Shown here: positions 1-7,123 of the stretch, one piece after another
How positions within the stretch are numbered: the first letter of the stretch is position 1
Layout: each line of letters opens with the position of its first letter
Source: DATKZS01 sp035527835 [NCBI: bacterium]
Lineage (GTDB): Bacteria > RBG-13-61-14
NCBI GenBank assembly: GCA_035527835.1
Contig: DATKZS010000139.1
Coordinates: forward strand, 1 to 11,189
DNA: 11,189 nucleotides
Direction of reading: 5' to 3'
Made by a program: the position numbers and the translations under genes
The notes under the pieces: generated by a model
What the model saw: the letters and a program-made list of their open reading frames with translations, nothing else
Database searches by the model: none
Told to the model about the DNA's origin: nothing

Positions 1-216
1 TTTTATTCTTCGTGTTCTTTGTGACTTAGTGGTAAAATTTTCCGGAGAGAATTGAACCACAAACCACAAACCTCAAACCACAAACCTTCTTTTGACCCCA
101 AACCTCAAACCTTTCTTCTCCCTCCGTTCCCTTGGTGGTTAAGTTCTCTTTCGCGCAAGTCCCAGAGGCCGCCGACCCGATAACGGGACCAAAGAGACCG
201 GGAGGAAAAACAACGG
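1..216. repeat. Gene-free left flank with short degenerate tandem repeats
   Basis: No convincing gene is present here. The stretch is built from short degenerate repeats. Positions 55-86 are near-perfect heptads (AACCACA, AACCACA, AACCTCA, AACCACA, then a partial AACCTTC), echoed by AACCTCA-AACCTTT at 101-114. Read on the minus strand, 1-35 gives CCACTAAG-TCACAAAG-AACACGAAG-AATAAAA, and about 117-143 gives ACCACCAAGG-GAACGGAGG-GAGAAG. From general knowledge, such CACRAAG-type and CCACCAAGG-type repeats are dispersed in intergenic DNA of many environmental bacteria, often ahead of small accessory genes. A gene reading leftward outside the window is therefore possible but not shown. A small CCCG-ATAA-CGGG hairpin sits at 176-187. 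The base composition is clearly more AT-rich than the neighbouring genes. Confidence 0.6.
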
Positions 217-244
217 TTGACATTGAATACGGATATAATATGAT
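217..244 (+). promoter_or_regulatory. Sigma70-type promoter for hsdR
   Basis: A perfect -35 hexamer TTGACA lies at 217-222. It is followed after 16 bp by TATGAT at 239-244, a one-mismatch -10 box. An overlapping perfect TATAAT at 234-239 would have a spacer of only 11 bp, so TATGAT is the better partner. The predicted start of transcription is near 250-252, leaving a leader of about 33 nt before the hsdR ATG. No obvious operator palindrome overlaps it. The ribosome binding site before the ATG is weak (GGAA at 273-276). Confidence 0.7.
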
Positions 245-283
245 GAGTAAGACTGGAATTTCGATTAATAGCGGAATAAATCC

Positions 284-2818
284 ATGAAAGAAGCAACAGC
301 CCGTATCAAGATCAACAAGCTGCTCGAAGCGGCGGGCTGGCGCTTCTTTCATGAAGGCAACGAGCCCGCCAACATTTGTCTCGAGCCCAGCGTCACTATC
401 AAGTCAACCGACTTGGACGCGCTCGGCGAAAACTTCGAGAAGACCGAAAAAGGGTTCGTCGACTTCCTTCTTCTCGACGCCAAGGGCTTCCCATTGATCG
501 TCCTCGAAGCCAAGGCCGAAGACAAGAATCCGCTCATCGCCAAAGAGCAGGCCCGCAAGTATGCCCGCTCCCAGAACTGCCGATTTATCATCCTCTCCAA
601 CGGGAACCTGCATTATTTTTGGGACCTTGATCGCGGCAACCCCTATGTAATCACCTCGTTTCCAACACCGGAATCGGTCATCGGCTACCAGAAGGTCACG
701 CCCGATCCCCAGCGTCTGCTCACGGAGCCAGTGGGCGATGACTACATCGTTCTCACCCAGCGCCCGAACTACCGGTCCGAGGCCGCGTGGCTAAATGAAG
801 CGGAACGGCCCGGCTACACCCAGGCCAACAAGCTTCGCTTTCTCCGGCCGTATCAGCTCAAGGCCATACTCAGCCTTCAGGCCGCGGTCGGGGAGGGCAA
901 GGACCGTTTCCTGTTCGAGATGGCCACCGGCACCGGAAAGACCCTGACCGCCGCCGCCGTCATCAAGCTATTTCTCCGCTCCGGCAACGCGCGGCGCGTG
1001 TTGTTCCTGGTGGATCGCCTCGAACTGGAGGAACAGGCCAGAAAGGCCTTCACCGCTTCGCTGTCCGCCGACTTTCAGACGGTCATTTACAAGGAGAACC
1101 GGGACGACTGGCGACGCGCCGAGATAGTCGTCACCACGGTTCAATCACTGCTATTCAACAACAAGTACCAGCGGCTCTTCTCGCCGACCGACTTCGACCT
1201 CGTGATCTCGGACGAAGCGCATCGTTCCATCGGCGGCAATGCCCGCGCCGTGTTCGACTATTTCATCGGCTACAAGCTCGGCCTCACCGCCACGCCCCGC
1301 GACTACCTCCGACGGTTTGACGGCTCCAATCCGGCCACCCGCGACCCCCGCGAGGCCGAGCGCCGCTTGCTGCTGGACACCTACCGCACCTTCGGATGCG
1401 AGAATAGCCAGCCGACTTATCGCTATTCCCTGCTCGACGGCGTGAGGGATGGCTACCTGATCAATCCCACCGTCGTGGATGCCCGCACTGCGGTCACCAC
1501 CAAACTGCTGTCCGAGGATGGATTCGTCGCTTCGTTCATTGACGACACCGGCGACGACCACGAGGAGACCTTCAAGCAGCGCGAATTCGAGAAGCGTTTT
1601 TTTTCCGATGCCACCAATCAGGTGTTTTGCAAGACGCTTCTCGAGAACGCTCTGCGCGACCCCATCAGCGGAGAGATCGGCAAATCAATTATTTTTGCCG
1701 TCAGCCAGAACCATGCCTCCAAGTTGACGCAAGTCCTCAATCTGATGGCCGACCGCATGTTCCCGGGCAAGTACCAATCCGACTTCGCCGTGCAAGTCAC
1801 TTCGCAAATACCGGATGCCCAGCAATTCACCATCAACTTCGCCAACAACAACCTTCTCGGCTCATGCAACTTCCTGCCCGCATACAGGACAAGCAAGGCG
1901 CGCGTTTGCGTGACGGTCGGAATGATGACCACCGGCTATGACTGCACCGACATTCTCAACCTCGGCCTTTTCCGGCCCATCTTTTCGCCCACCGACTTCA
2001 TCCAGATCAAGGGGCGCGGCACCCGCAGGCACAACTTCCTGGAGCAGCTTTTTGACGACAGCATCAAAGAAGGCGTCGCCCATCCACGGAAGACCGCATT
2101 CAAGCTCTTGGATTTTTTCGCCAACTGCCAATACTTCGAGGAAGAGTTCAACTACGACGAGGTGCTGAAACTCCCCAAGCCTCAAGGCAAGGGAAGCAAT
2201 GAGGGGGGTGAAACAGGCCCGGTGGTGGCCGGTGGAGTCTACGAGCACCTGGGCGCCGACATCCTCTCCACGATCAAGGAAGAAATTATCGGCTACGAAG
2301 GGATGAAAATAGATCGGATTTTCTTCGAGAGGTTCGAAGACGTGGTTCGCGCCAATGACACTATCGCCAGGGCCGTTGAGGCCGGGCAGTGGGACCGCGT
2401 CATTGACTACATCAACCGCGAGGTCTTCGACAAGCCCGAGGAGTACTACACCCTCGCCAAGCTGCGCAAAGCCGCCGCGGTGGACCGTAGATTGACATTG
2501 CGCGAAATTCTCGAAAAGATCTTCGGCCTCATCCCGCGCTTCAAGTCCAAGGACGAGCTGCTGGAGGAGGAGTTCGCCAAGTTCGTCGCCGACTACAAGC
2601 CCGAAGAGGCCGAGGCTATTCCCGCAATCAAGACCTTCTTCAAGGCTTACGTAACCAGCGACCAGACCCGCCACATCATCGAGAGCCGGCAGTTCACGGA
2701 TCTGGCAACCAATCCGGTATTTTCTACCCGCGAATTCAGGGCGGTCCCGGAAAAATACCGCGCCCTGGTTCCCGAGTACGTCAAGGACTACGTTTCCTTG
2801 AACCACTTCGCCGCATAA
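284..2818 (+). CDS. hsdR: Type I restriction enzyme R subunit (EcoEI-like HsdR)
   Basis: This is the motor and nuclease subunit of a type I restriction complex. It translocates DNA using ATP after the M/S core recognises an unmethylated site, and it cleaves at a distance. The 844-aa protein begins with an HsdR N-terminal nuclease domain whose PD-(D/E)xK residues are visible as D60 and E75-A-K77. The SF2 helicase motor follows: Walker A GTGKT with K219, DEAH box 310-313, motif III LTATP 334-338, and motif VI QIKGRGTRR 574-582. From about residue 600 to the end it resembles the EcoEI/EcoAI-type (family IB) R-subunit C-terminal domain, which contacts the methyltransferase core. All key residues are intact and the length is normal, so the gene looks functional. 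The ATG at 284 is the only sensible start, because the nuclease domain begins at once. An 8-T run lies at 1597-1604. hsdMS follows 133 bp downstream on the same strand. Confidence 0.95.
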   Translation: MKEATARIKINKLLEAAGWRFFHEGNEPANICLEPSVTIKSTDLDALGENFEKTEKGFVDFLLLDAKGFPLIVLEAKAEDKNPLIAKEQARKYARSQNCRFIILSNGNLHYFWDLDRGNPYVITSFPTPESVIGYQKVTPDPQRLLTEPVGDDYIVLTQRPNYRSEAAWLNEAERPGYTQANKLRFLRPYQLKAILSLQAAVGEGKDRFLFEMATGTGKTLTAAAVIKLFLRSGNARRVLFLVDRLELEEQARKAFTASLSADFQTVIYKENRDDWRRAEIVVTTVQSLLFNNKYQRLFSPTDFDLVISDEAHRSIGGNARAVFDYFIGYKLGLTATPRDYLRRFDGSNPATRDPREAERRLLLDTYRTFGCENSQPTYRYSLLDGVRDGYLINPTVVDARTAVTTKLLSEDGFVASFIDDTGDDHEETFKQREFEKRFFSDATNQVFCKTLLENALRDPISGEIGKSIIFAVSQNHASKLTQVLNLMADRMFPGKYQSDFAVQVTSQIPDAQQFTINFANNNLLGSCNFLPAYRTSKARVCVTVGMMTTGYDCTDILNLGLFRPIFSPTDFIQIKGRGTRRHNFLEQLFDDSIKEGVAHPRKTAFKLLDFFANCQYFEEEFNYDEVLKLPKPQGKGSNEGGETGPVVAGGVYEHLGADILSTIKEEIIGYEGMKIDRIFFERFEDVVRANDTIARAVEAGQWDRVIDYINREVFDKPEEYYTLAKLRKAAAVDRRLTLREILEKIFGLIPRFKSKDELLEEEFAKFVADYKPEEAEAIPAIKTFFKAYVTSDQTRHIIESRQFTDLATNPVFSTREFRAVPEKYRALVPEYVKDYVSLNHFAA

Positions 2819-2829
2819 AATTTTGGACT

Positions 2830-2854
2830 GCGGCGGCTTGACGCCGCTTTTCTT
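2830..2854 (+). terminator. Possible rho-independent terminator after hsdR
   Basis: The first hairpin of the array (GCGGCG/CGCCGC stem, 2830-2847) is followed directly by TTTTCTT at 2848-2854 and begins 11 nt after the hsdR stop. This is the layout of an intrinsic terminator. The stem is short (6 bp) but all G/C. If active it would partly uncouple hsdMS from the hsdR promoter. The fourth unit has the same shape on the minus strand (stem 2930-2913, T tract read from 2912 to 2906), so the array could terminate in both directions. Termination is inferred from shape only. Confidence 0.5.
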
Positions 2855-2930
2855 AGCCGGGGCTTGACCCGGCGTTCTTGGAAGACGGGGCGTCAAGCCG
2901 CCCCGAAGAAAAGCGCGGTCAAGCCCGCGC
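2830..2930. repeat. Four-hairpin array with conserved GCTTGA loops
   Basis: The hsdR-hsdMS spacer holds four perfect 6-bp hairpins with 6-nt loops: GCGGCG-GCTTGA-CGCCGC (2830-2847), GCCGGG-GCTTGA-CCCGGC (2856-2873), GGGGCG-TCAAGC-CGCCCC (2887-2904) and GCGCGG-TCAAGC-CCGCGC (2913-2930). TCAAGC is the reverse complement of GCTTGA, so units 3 and 4 are units 1 and 2 in inverted orientation. The stems differ but every change is matched on the other arm. The centres are 26, 31 and 26 bp apart, and the array is symmetrical about 2880/2881, with TTTTCTT after unit 1 mirrored by AAGAAAA before unit 4. The family is not one I can name. It may be a mobile or REP-like element, a set of terminators, or a protein- or RNA-binding structure. 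Confidence 0.9.
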
Positions 2931-2942
2931 ACTCCATAGAAG

Positions 2943-2947
2943 AGGAG
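2943..2947 (+). promoter_or_regulatory. Ribosome binding site of hsdMS
   Basis: AGGAG lies 4 nt before the ATG at 2952 and fixes this start. It is much stronger than the site before hsdR, so the methyltransferase-specificity protein may be translated more efficiently than the nuclease. That would fit the need for excess modification activity. Confidence 0.7.
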
Positions 2948-2951
2948 TTCC

Positions 2952-5471
2952 ATGCTCGACACCGACACCAAACGCCGCATTGATACCGCCCGCGACATCC
3001 TTGTGGGCAAAGTGCCCGATCCCAAGTCCCAGGTCGAGCAGATCACCATCGCTCTGATCTACAAGTTCATGGATGACATGGACGCCGAGAGCGAGGAGTT
3101 CGGCGGCAAGCGCAAGTTCTTCGCCGGTCAATTCTCCCGCTACGGCTGGGCCAAGCTCATGCGCGCGGGCCTGGGCGGCTTCGAGACCCTGAACCTCTAC
3201 GCCGAGGCCATCACCAAGATGCCGGAGAACCCCGGCATTCCCCCGCTCTTCCGCGACATCTTCAAGAACGCCTATCTGCCCTACCGCGACCCCGAAACCC
3301 TCAAGATGTTCCTCAAGGTCATTGACGAGTTCTCCTATGACCACTCCGAGCGGCTGGGCGATGCCTTCGAGTATCTCCTTTCCGTCCTCGGCTCGCAGGG
3401 CGACGCCGGCCAGTTCCGCACCCCGCGCCACATCATTGATTTCATCGTCGAAATCATTGATCCGAAGAAAACCGATACCTTGCTCGACCCCGCCTGCGGC
3501 ACCGCCGGTTTCCTGATCTCATCCTACAAGCACATCCTCAAGGCCAACACCGACAAGAAGGGCAATAGTAAGCTGACCCCGGATGAGAAAGGCCGACTCG
3601 CCCGGAACTTCAGGGGCTACGACATCTCGCCCGACATGGTGCGCCTCTCCCTGGTGAACCTCTACCTGCACGGCTTCACAGCGCCGAATATCGAGGAATA
3701 TGACACCCTCACCTCGCAGGACAAGTGGAACGAGTACGCAGACGTCATACTCGCCAATCCGCCCTTCATGTCGCCCAAAGGCGGCATCAAGCCGCACAAC
3801 CGCTTTTCCGTGCAGTCCAAGCGCAGCGAAGTCCTGTTCGTGGACTACATGGCCGAGCACCTGACGCCCGGGGGCCGAGCAGGAATCATCGTGCCCGAGG
3901 GCGTCATCTTCCAGGGCCAGAACGCCTACAAAAAACTGCGCAAGATGCTGGTCGAGGACTACCTGGTTGCCGTCGTCTCCCTGCCCGCAGGCGTCTTCAA
4001 TCCCTATTCCGGTGTTAAAACCTCCATCCTCATCCTCGACAAGTCGCTGGCGAAGAAGGCGAACACCATCGCCTTCTTCAAGGTCGAGAACGACGGCTTC
4101 GGCCTCGGCGCCCAGCGCCGCGAGATTGACAAGAACGACCTACCACTGGCGCTTGCCGAGATCTCTGAATATCTCCACCGCCTGCGCGCCCAAGAATCCG
4201 TTGAGGACTTCCAGCTTACCTTCGGGCTGATCGTCCCGAAGGAGAAGATCTCAGCGAATGGCGACTATAACCTGAGCGGAGAGAGGTATCGGGAAGGGGC
4301 AGCTAATTTCTCGACCTTCCCTCTGGTGCGGCTTGAGGAAGTATTCACGAAGATTGGCAACGGCGTAAATGTCACCCAATTCGATGAAAAAGCGAAATAC
4401 CGCGTCTCGCGTATTCAAACCATTGCAGATGGTTCAGTGAATCTCGAAAAGACGAAGTTCACTAACGATGAAGTTAAAGCTGAATCGTTTCTTCAGTCAG
4501 GAGACATCCTCCTCAGTCACATCAATAGCATCGATCATCTAGGCAAGTCCGCCATCTTTCAGGGAGAAGACAACGATGTAATTCACGGAATAAACCTGAT
4601 TCGCTTGGTTGCGGATGTTTCAAGAATCGACCCACACTTCGCCATTAGAATTTTCAAGACTGACCGCTTCATCGACACAGTTAAGTCATTCGCTCAGAAG
4701 GCGGTCAATCAGGCCAGCGTGAAGACCTCCGATTTGCGGGGCATTGAAATCCCCCTGCCGCCTCTGGAGGTGCAGAAGGAGATCGTGGCGGAGATCGAGG
4801 ACTACCAGAAAGTCATCAACGGCGCCCGCGCCGTCCTCGACAACTACCGCCCCCACATCCCCATCAACCCCGACTGGCCGATGGCAGAACTTGGTGAGGT
4901 TTGCGATGTGCGTGACGGCACACACGACAGCCCAAAATATGTCCTTGAGGGCTACCCATTAATCACATCAAAGAACCTGAAGGATGGCTTTATCGATTTT
5001 AGCGACGTGAATCTAATCAGTCGCGAAGACCTCGACGCGATCAACAAACGGTCTAAGGTTGATGCGGGAGATCTTTTGATGCCGATGATCGGCACGATTG
5101 GAAACCCAGTCATTGCCGACGCGTCGCGAGAATTTGCGGTGAAGAATGTCGCCTTGATTAAGTTTCCAAAAGATTGCCAAGTGGACAACCGATTTCTCAA
5201 GTACCTTCTCGACTCGGCAGAAATGCAAAGCCATTTTGATCGTCAAGCCAATGGTTCAACTCAACGGTTCATCCCTTTAGGGTTCATCAGGAAGCTTCAA
5301 ATTCCTCTTCCCTCCCTCGCCACTCAACAAGCCATCGTCGCCGAGATCGAAGCCGAGCAAGCGCTGGTTTACGCCAACCGGGAACTGATCGCGCGCTTCG
5401 AGCAGAAGATCCAGGCCGTCCTCGCCCGCGTCTGGGGCGAGGACTCACCGGCCCCGGCCCCATCATCGTGA
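2952..5471 (+). CDS. Fused type I methyltransferase-specificity protein (HsdM-HsdS)
   Basis: One 839-aa ORF joins what are usually two proteins, HsdM and HsdS. Residues 1-140 form an HsdM N-terminal helical domain. Residues 145-430 form an N6-adenine methyltransferase with GQFRTPRHI (153-161), the AdoMet-binding motif DPACGTAGF (from D179) and catalytic NPPF (269-272). The usual HsdM tail YNLSGERY is at 439-446. After a linker of under 10 residues comes a full HsdS: target recognition domain 1 (about 453-597), conserved helix CR1 starting IPLPPL (600-605), TRD2 (about 643-783) and CR2 starting IPLPSL (784-789). The ORF is continuous through the junction. The TRD coding parts are visibly AT-richer than the HsdM part, a sign of domain exchange. 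The protein should methylate adenine in a bipartite site and, with HsdR, restrict unmodified DNA. The target sequence cannot be read from the protein. Confidence 0.93.
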   Translation: MLDTDTKRRIDTARDILVGKVPDPKSQVEQITIALIYKFMDDMDAESEEFGGKRKFFAGQFSRYGWAKLMRAGLGGFETLNLYAEAITKMPENPGIPPLFRDIFKNAYLPYRDPETLKMFLKVIDEFSYDHSERLGDAFEYLLSVLGSQGDAGQFRTPRHIIDFIVEIIDPKKTDTLLDPACGTAGFLISSYKHILKANTDKKGNSKLTPDEKGRLARNFRGYDISPDMVRLSLVNLYLHGFTAPNIEEYDTLTSQDKWNEYADVILANPPFMSPKGGIKPHNRFSVQSKRSEVLFVDYMAEHLTPGGRAGIIVPEGVIFQGQNAYKKLRKMLVEDYLVAVVSLPAGVFNPYSGVKTSILILDKSLAKKANTIAFFKVENDGFGLGAQRREIDKNDLPLALAEISEYLHRLRAQESVEDFQLTFGLIVPKEKISANGDYNLSGERYREGAANFSTFPLVRLEEVFTKIGNGVNVTQFDEKAKYRVSRIQTIADGSVNLEKTKFTNDEVKAESFLQSGDILLSHINSIDHLGKSAIFQGEDNDVIHGINLIRLVADVSRIDPHFAIRIFKTDRFIDTVKSFAQKAVNQASVKTSDLRGIEIPLPPLEVQKEIVAEIEDYQKVINGARAVLDNYRPHIPINPDWPMAELGEVCDVRDGTHDSPKYVLEGYPLITSKNLKDGFIDFSDVNLISREDLDAINKRSKVDAGDLLMPMIGTIGNPVIADASREFAVKNVALIKFPKDCQVDNRFLKYLLDSAEMQSHFDRQANGSTQRFIPLGFIRKLQIPLPSLATQQAIVAEIEAEQALVYANRELIARFEQKIQAVLARVWGEDSPAPAPSS

Positions 5472-5835
5472 ACGCCCAGATCCCCCATTGCGGGCCCTTG
5501 CTCGCCGAAGAAAAAGGCCGATGGATGGATGACGTTGACCTGTTGCCGGCGTTCACTCTCACCGCCGTGAATCCGCCGTGACCGCGGCGTGACAACATCA
5601 GAACGGGAGCGGGCCTTAAGACCCGCTCCCGTTCCAATTTAATGGCGCCGTCCACCGGCAAGCCCCGCGGCCTCCCGAGACCGCGCAAAGCTCCGAAAGT
5701 TGCCGGAGCGCCCTCTCGCGAACGGGATTGATTTCCCTGCCCTCTGCTGTAGAGTATGATGAACCCTGAAAGGCGGTCATTATATTAATGGCGTGACGCT
5801 TGGGCCCGTTGGCCGGCCGTCGCGGGGAAGGATTT
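5472..5835. other. Gene-free spacer between hsdMS and the MFS gene
   Basis: I see no credible gene here. Short ORFs lack ribosome binding sites and recognisable products. The spacer contains a CGCCGTGA direct repeat (5563-5570 and 5574-5581) and a small CGCCG/CGGCG hairpin just after it. A 13-bp perfect inverted repeat lies at 5601-5634. The AT-richer patch upstream of the transporter includes TTGATT (5728-5733), TAGAGT (5750-5755) and TATATT (5781-5786), which could make a weak promoter. None of these boxes pairs well enough to call with confidence. Confidence 0.6.
5601..5634 (+). terminator. Perfect 13-bp inverted repeat, likely hsdMS terminator
   Basis: GAACGGGAGCGGG (5601-5613) and its exact complement CCCGCTCCCGTTC (5622-5634) flank an 8-nt loop CCTTAAGA, which is itself nearly palindromic. 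The hairpin is very stable and sits 130 nt after the hsdMS stop with no gene between. The trailing T tract is poor (CAATTT at 5635-5640), so the element could instead be a transcript-stabilising hairpin or a repeat element. The minus-strand side has no T tract, which makes + strand action more likely. Confidence 0.55.
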
Positions 5836-7071
5836 ATGGAAGGCAGCGGCATCAAGGTTTACTCATACCGTTGGGTGGTGTTGGGCGCGTTCTCGCTCAT
5901 CAACCTGAGCATCCAGATTCTCTGGATCTGCTTTGCGCCGGTTGCGGGGCCGGCGGCCGAGTATTACGGCGTGTCGGACATGAAGATCGGGCTTCTGGCC
6001 ATGATTTTCATGATCGTTTACATTCCCGCCGCCATTCCCGCCTCCTGGATGATTGACCGGTTCGGGTTCAAGAAGGGCGTGGGCCTGGGCGCGGTCCTGC
6101 TCGGCGGGTTCGGTCTGCTGCGGGGCATGTTTCCCGGCGATTACCATACGGTGATGGCGCTCACCATCGGCATCGCGCTGGCGCAGCCCCTGCTTTTAAA
6201 CGCCTTCACCACGCTGGCCGCGAAGTGGTTCCCGTTCCAGGAGCGGGCCATGGTCTCGGGCCTGGCGATGGCGGCCAATTTCTTAGGCACGGCGGCCGGG
6301 CTCATGCTCACGCCGACCCTGGTCGAGAATTACGGGATGGACCGGATGCAGTTGATCTACGGGGTGATCGCGGCCATCTCCGCCGCGGTCTTTCTGATGC
6401 TGGCCCGGGAGGAGCCGCCGACCCCGGCGAGTCCGGAAGGGTTTACGGAGCGGGCGCTGATGCTCGACGGTCTCAAGATGATGCTCCGGCAAAAGGACTT
6501 CTGGTATTGCATGGTGATTTTTTTCGTGGGAGTGGGCGTGTTCAACGGGCTGGCCACGTGGATCGAGGACATGGTGCGTCCGCGGGGCATGTCTCCGCAC
6601 CAGGCGGGGATGATGGGCGGGTTTTTGCTGATCGGCGGGATCGCCGGCGCGGCCGTGATCCCGGCGCTGTCCGACCATTATCATCAGCGCAAGCCGTTCA
6701 TGCTGCTGGGCATGGCGCTTTCCATTCCCGGGATCATCGGGTTCACCTATTTCCAGGGCTACGCCATGCTGCTGGCTTCGGTCTTCGTGCTGGGCTTTTT
6801 CATGATGGGGCTTGGCCCCATCGGCTACCAGTATGCCGCCGAGATCACCTACCCCGCGCCGGAAGGCACGTCCAACGGGCTCTTGGCGCTGGCCGGGCAA
6901 ATCTCGGTGGTGTTCATCTTCGGCATGGCGGCCATGAAGGAGGCCCTGGGTTCTTTCACGCCCTCGCTGGTCCTGGGCGCCGGCCTGATGGCGATAAACT
7001 GCCTGCTGATCGCCCGTCTCCAGGAATCGAAGCTCCTGGAGAAGATGAGCGGGGAAATGGATGGCGAGTGA
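5836..7071 (+). CDS. MFS transporter, FLVCR/DIRC2-like
   Basis: The 411-aa protein is a 12-TM major facilitator in the inner membrane. Hydrophobic segments lie roughly at 13-36, 48-70, 81-97, 104-128, 138-160, 170-190, 221-243, 256-276, 287-304, 308-330, 345-367 and 374-394, with a polar central loop at 191-218. The loop 2-3 motif A is present as DRFGFKKG (74-81) and has a weak counterpart SDHYHQRKP (279-287). The sequences AAKWFPFQERA (128-138) and EITYPAPEGTSNG (336-348) resemble the FLVCR/DIRC2 branch of MFS. The substrate is unknown: animal relatives move haem, choline or similar compounds, and this should not be transferred here. I chose the ATG at 5836 because GGGGAAGGA (5824-5832) precedes it. 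An in-frame TTG at 5800 would add 12 residues but lacks such a site. The gene converges on the two-component operon, and a T7 run lies at 6528-6534. Confidence 0.88.
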   Translation: MEGSGIKVYSYRWVVLGAFSLINLSIQILWICFAPVAGPAAEYYGVSDMKIGLLAMIFMIVYIPAAIPASWMIDRFGFKKGVGLGAVLLGGFGLLRGMFPGDYHTVMALTIGIALAQPLLLNAFTTLAAKWFPFQERAMVSGLAMAANFLGTAAGLMLTPTLVENYGMDRMQLIYGVIAAISAAVFLMLAREEPPTPASPEGFTERALMLDGLKMMLRQKDFWYCMVIFFVGVGVFNGLATWIEDMVRPRGMSPHQAGMMGGFLLIGGIAGAAVIPALSDHYHQRKPFMLLGMALSIPGIIGFTYFQGYAMLLASVFVLGFFMMGLGPIGYQYAAEITYPAPEGTSNGLLALAGQISVVFIFGMAAMKEALGSFTPSLVLGAGLMAINCLLIARLQESKLLEKMSGEMDGE

Positions 7072-7123
7072 ACCCCGTCCTTTGCCTGGTTCCGGGAGAG
7101 GCCCCGGAGTCAGGTCCGCGGCT
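7072..7123. repeat. Convergent spacer with hairpin and repeat-like sequence
   Basis: The 52 bp between the two convergent genes contain the hairpin TCCGGG-AGAGGC-CCCGGA (7091-7108). A second hairpin, CGGC-TTTA-GCCG (7119-7130), overlaps the regulator stop codon. Read on the minus strand the spacer translates as LTPGPLPEPGKGRG, which looks like a decayed member of the widespread dispersed LTPGPSPARGEG-type repeats of proteobacterial genomes. No T tract follows either hairpin, so an intrinsic terminator is only a possibility. Confidence 0.4.

Noticed and set aside
217-239. TTGACA with TATAAT as the hsdR promoter
   Set aside because: The spacer is only 11 bp. TATGAT five bases further on gives a proper 16-bp spacer.
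1862-3049. Long minus-strand open frame of 395 codons opposite hsdR and the hairpin spacer
   Set aside because: It overlaps intact hsdR and the start of hsdMS antisense, has no family resemblance, and is explained by high GC content leaving the opposite frame open.
5525-5581. Tiny ORF of 18 residues after hsdMS
   Set aside because: It has no ribosome binding site and no recognisable product, and lies in a simple-repeat stretch.
5800-5835. TTG at 5800 as the transporter start
   Set aside because: No ribosome binding site precedes it, and the ATG at 5836 has a purine-rich site and starts just before the first membrane segment.
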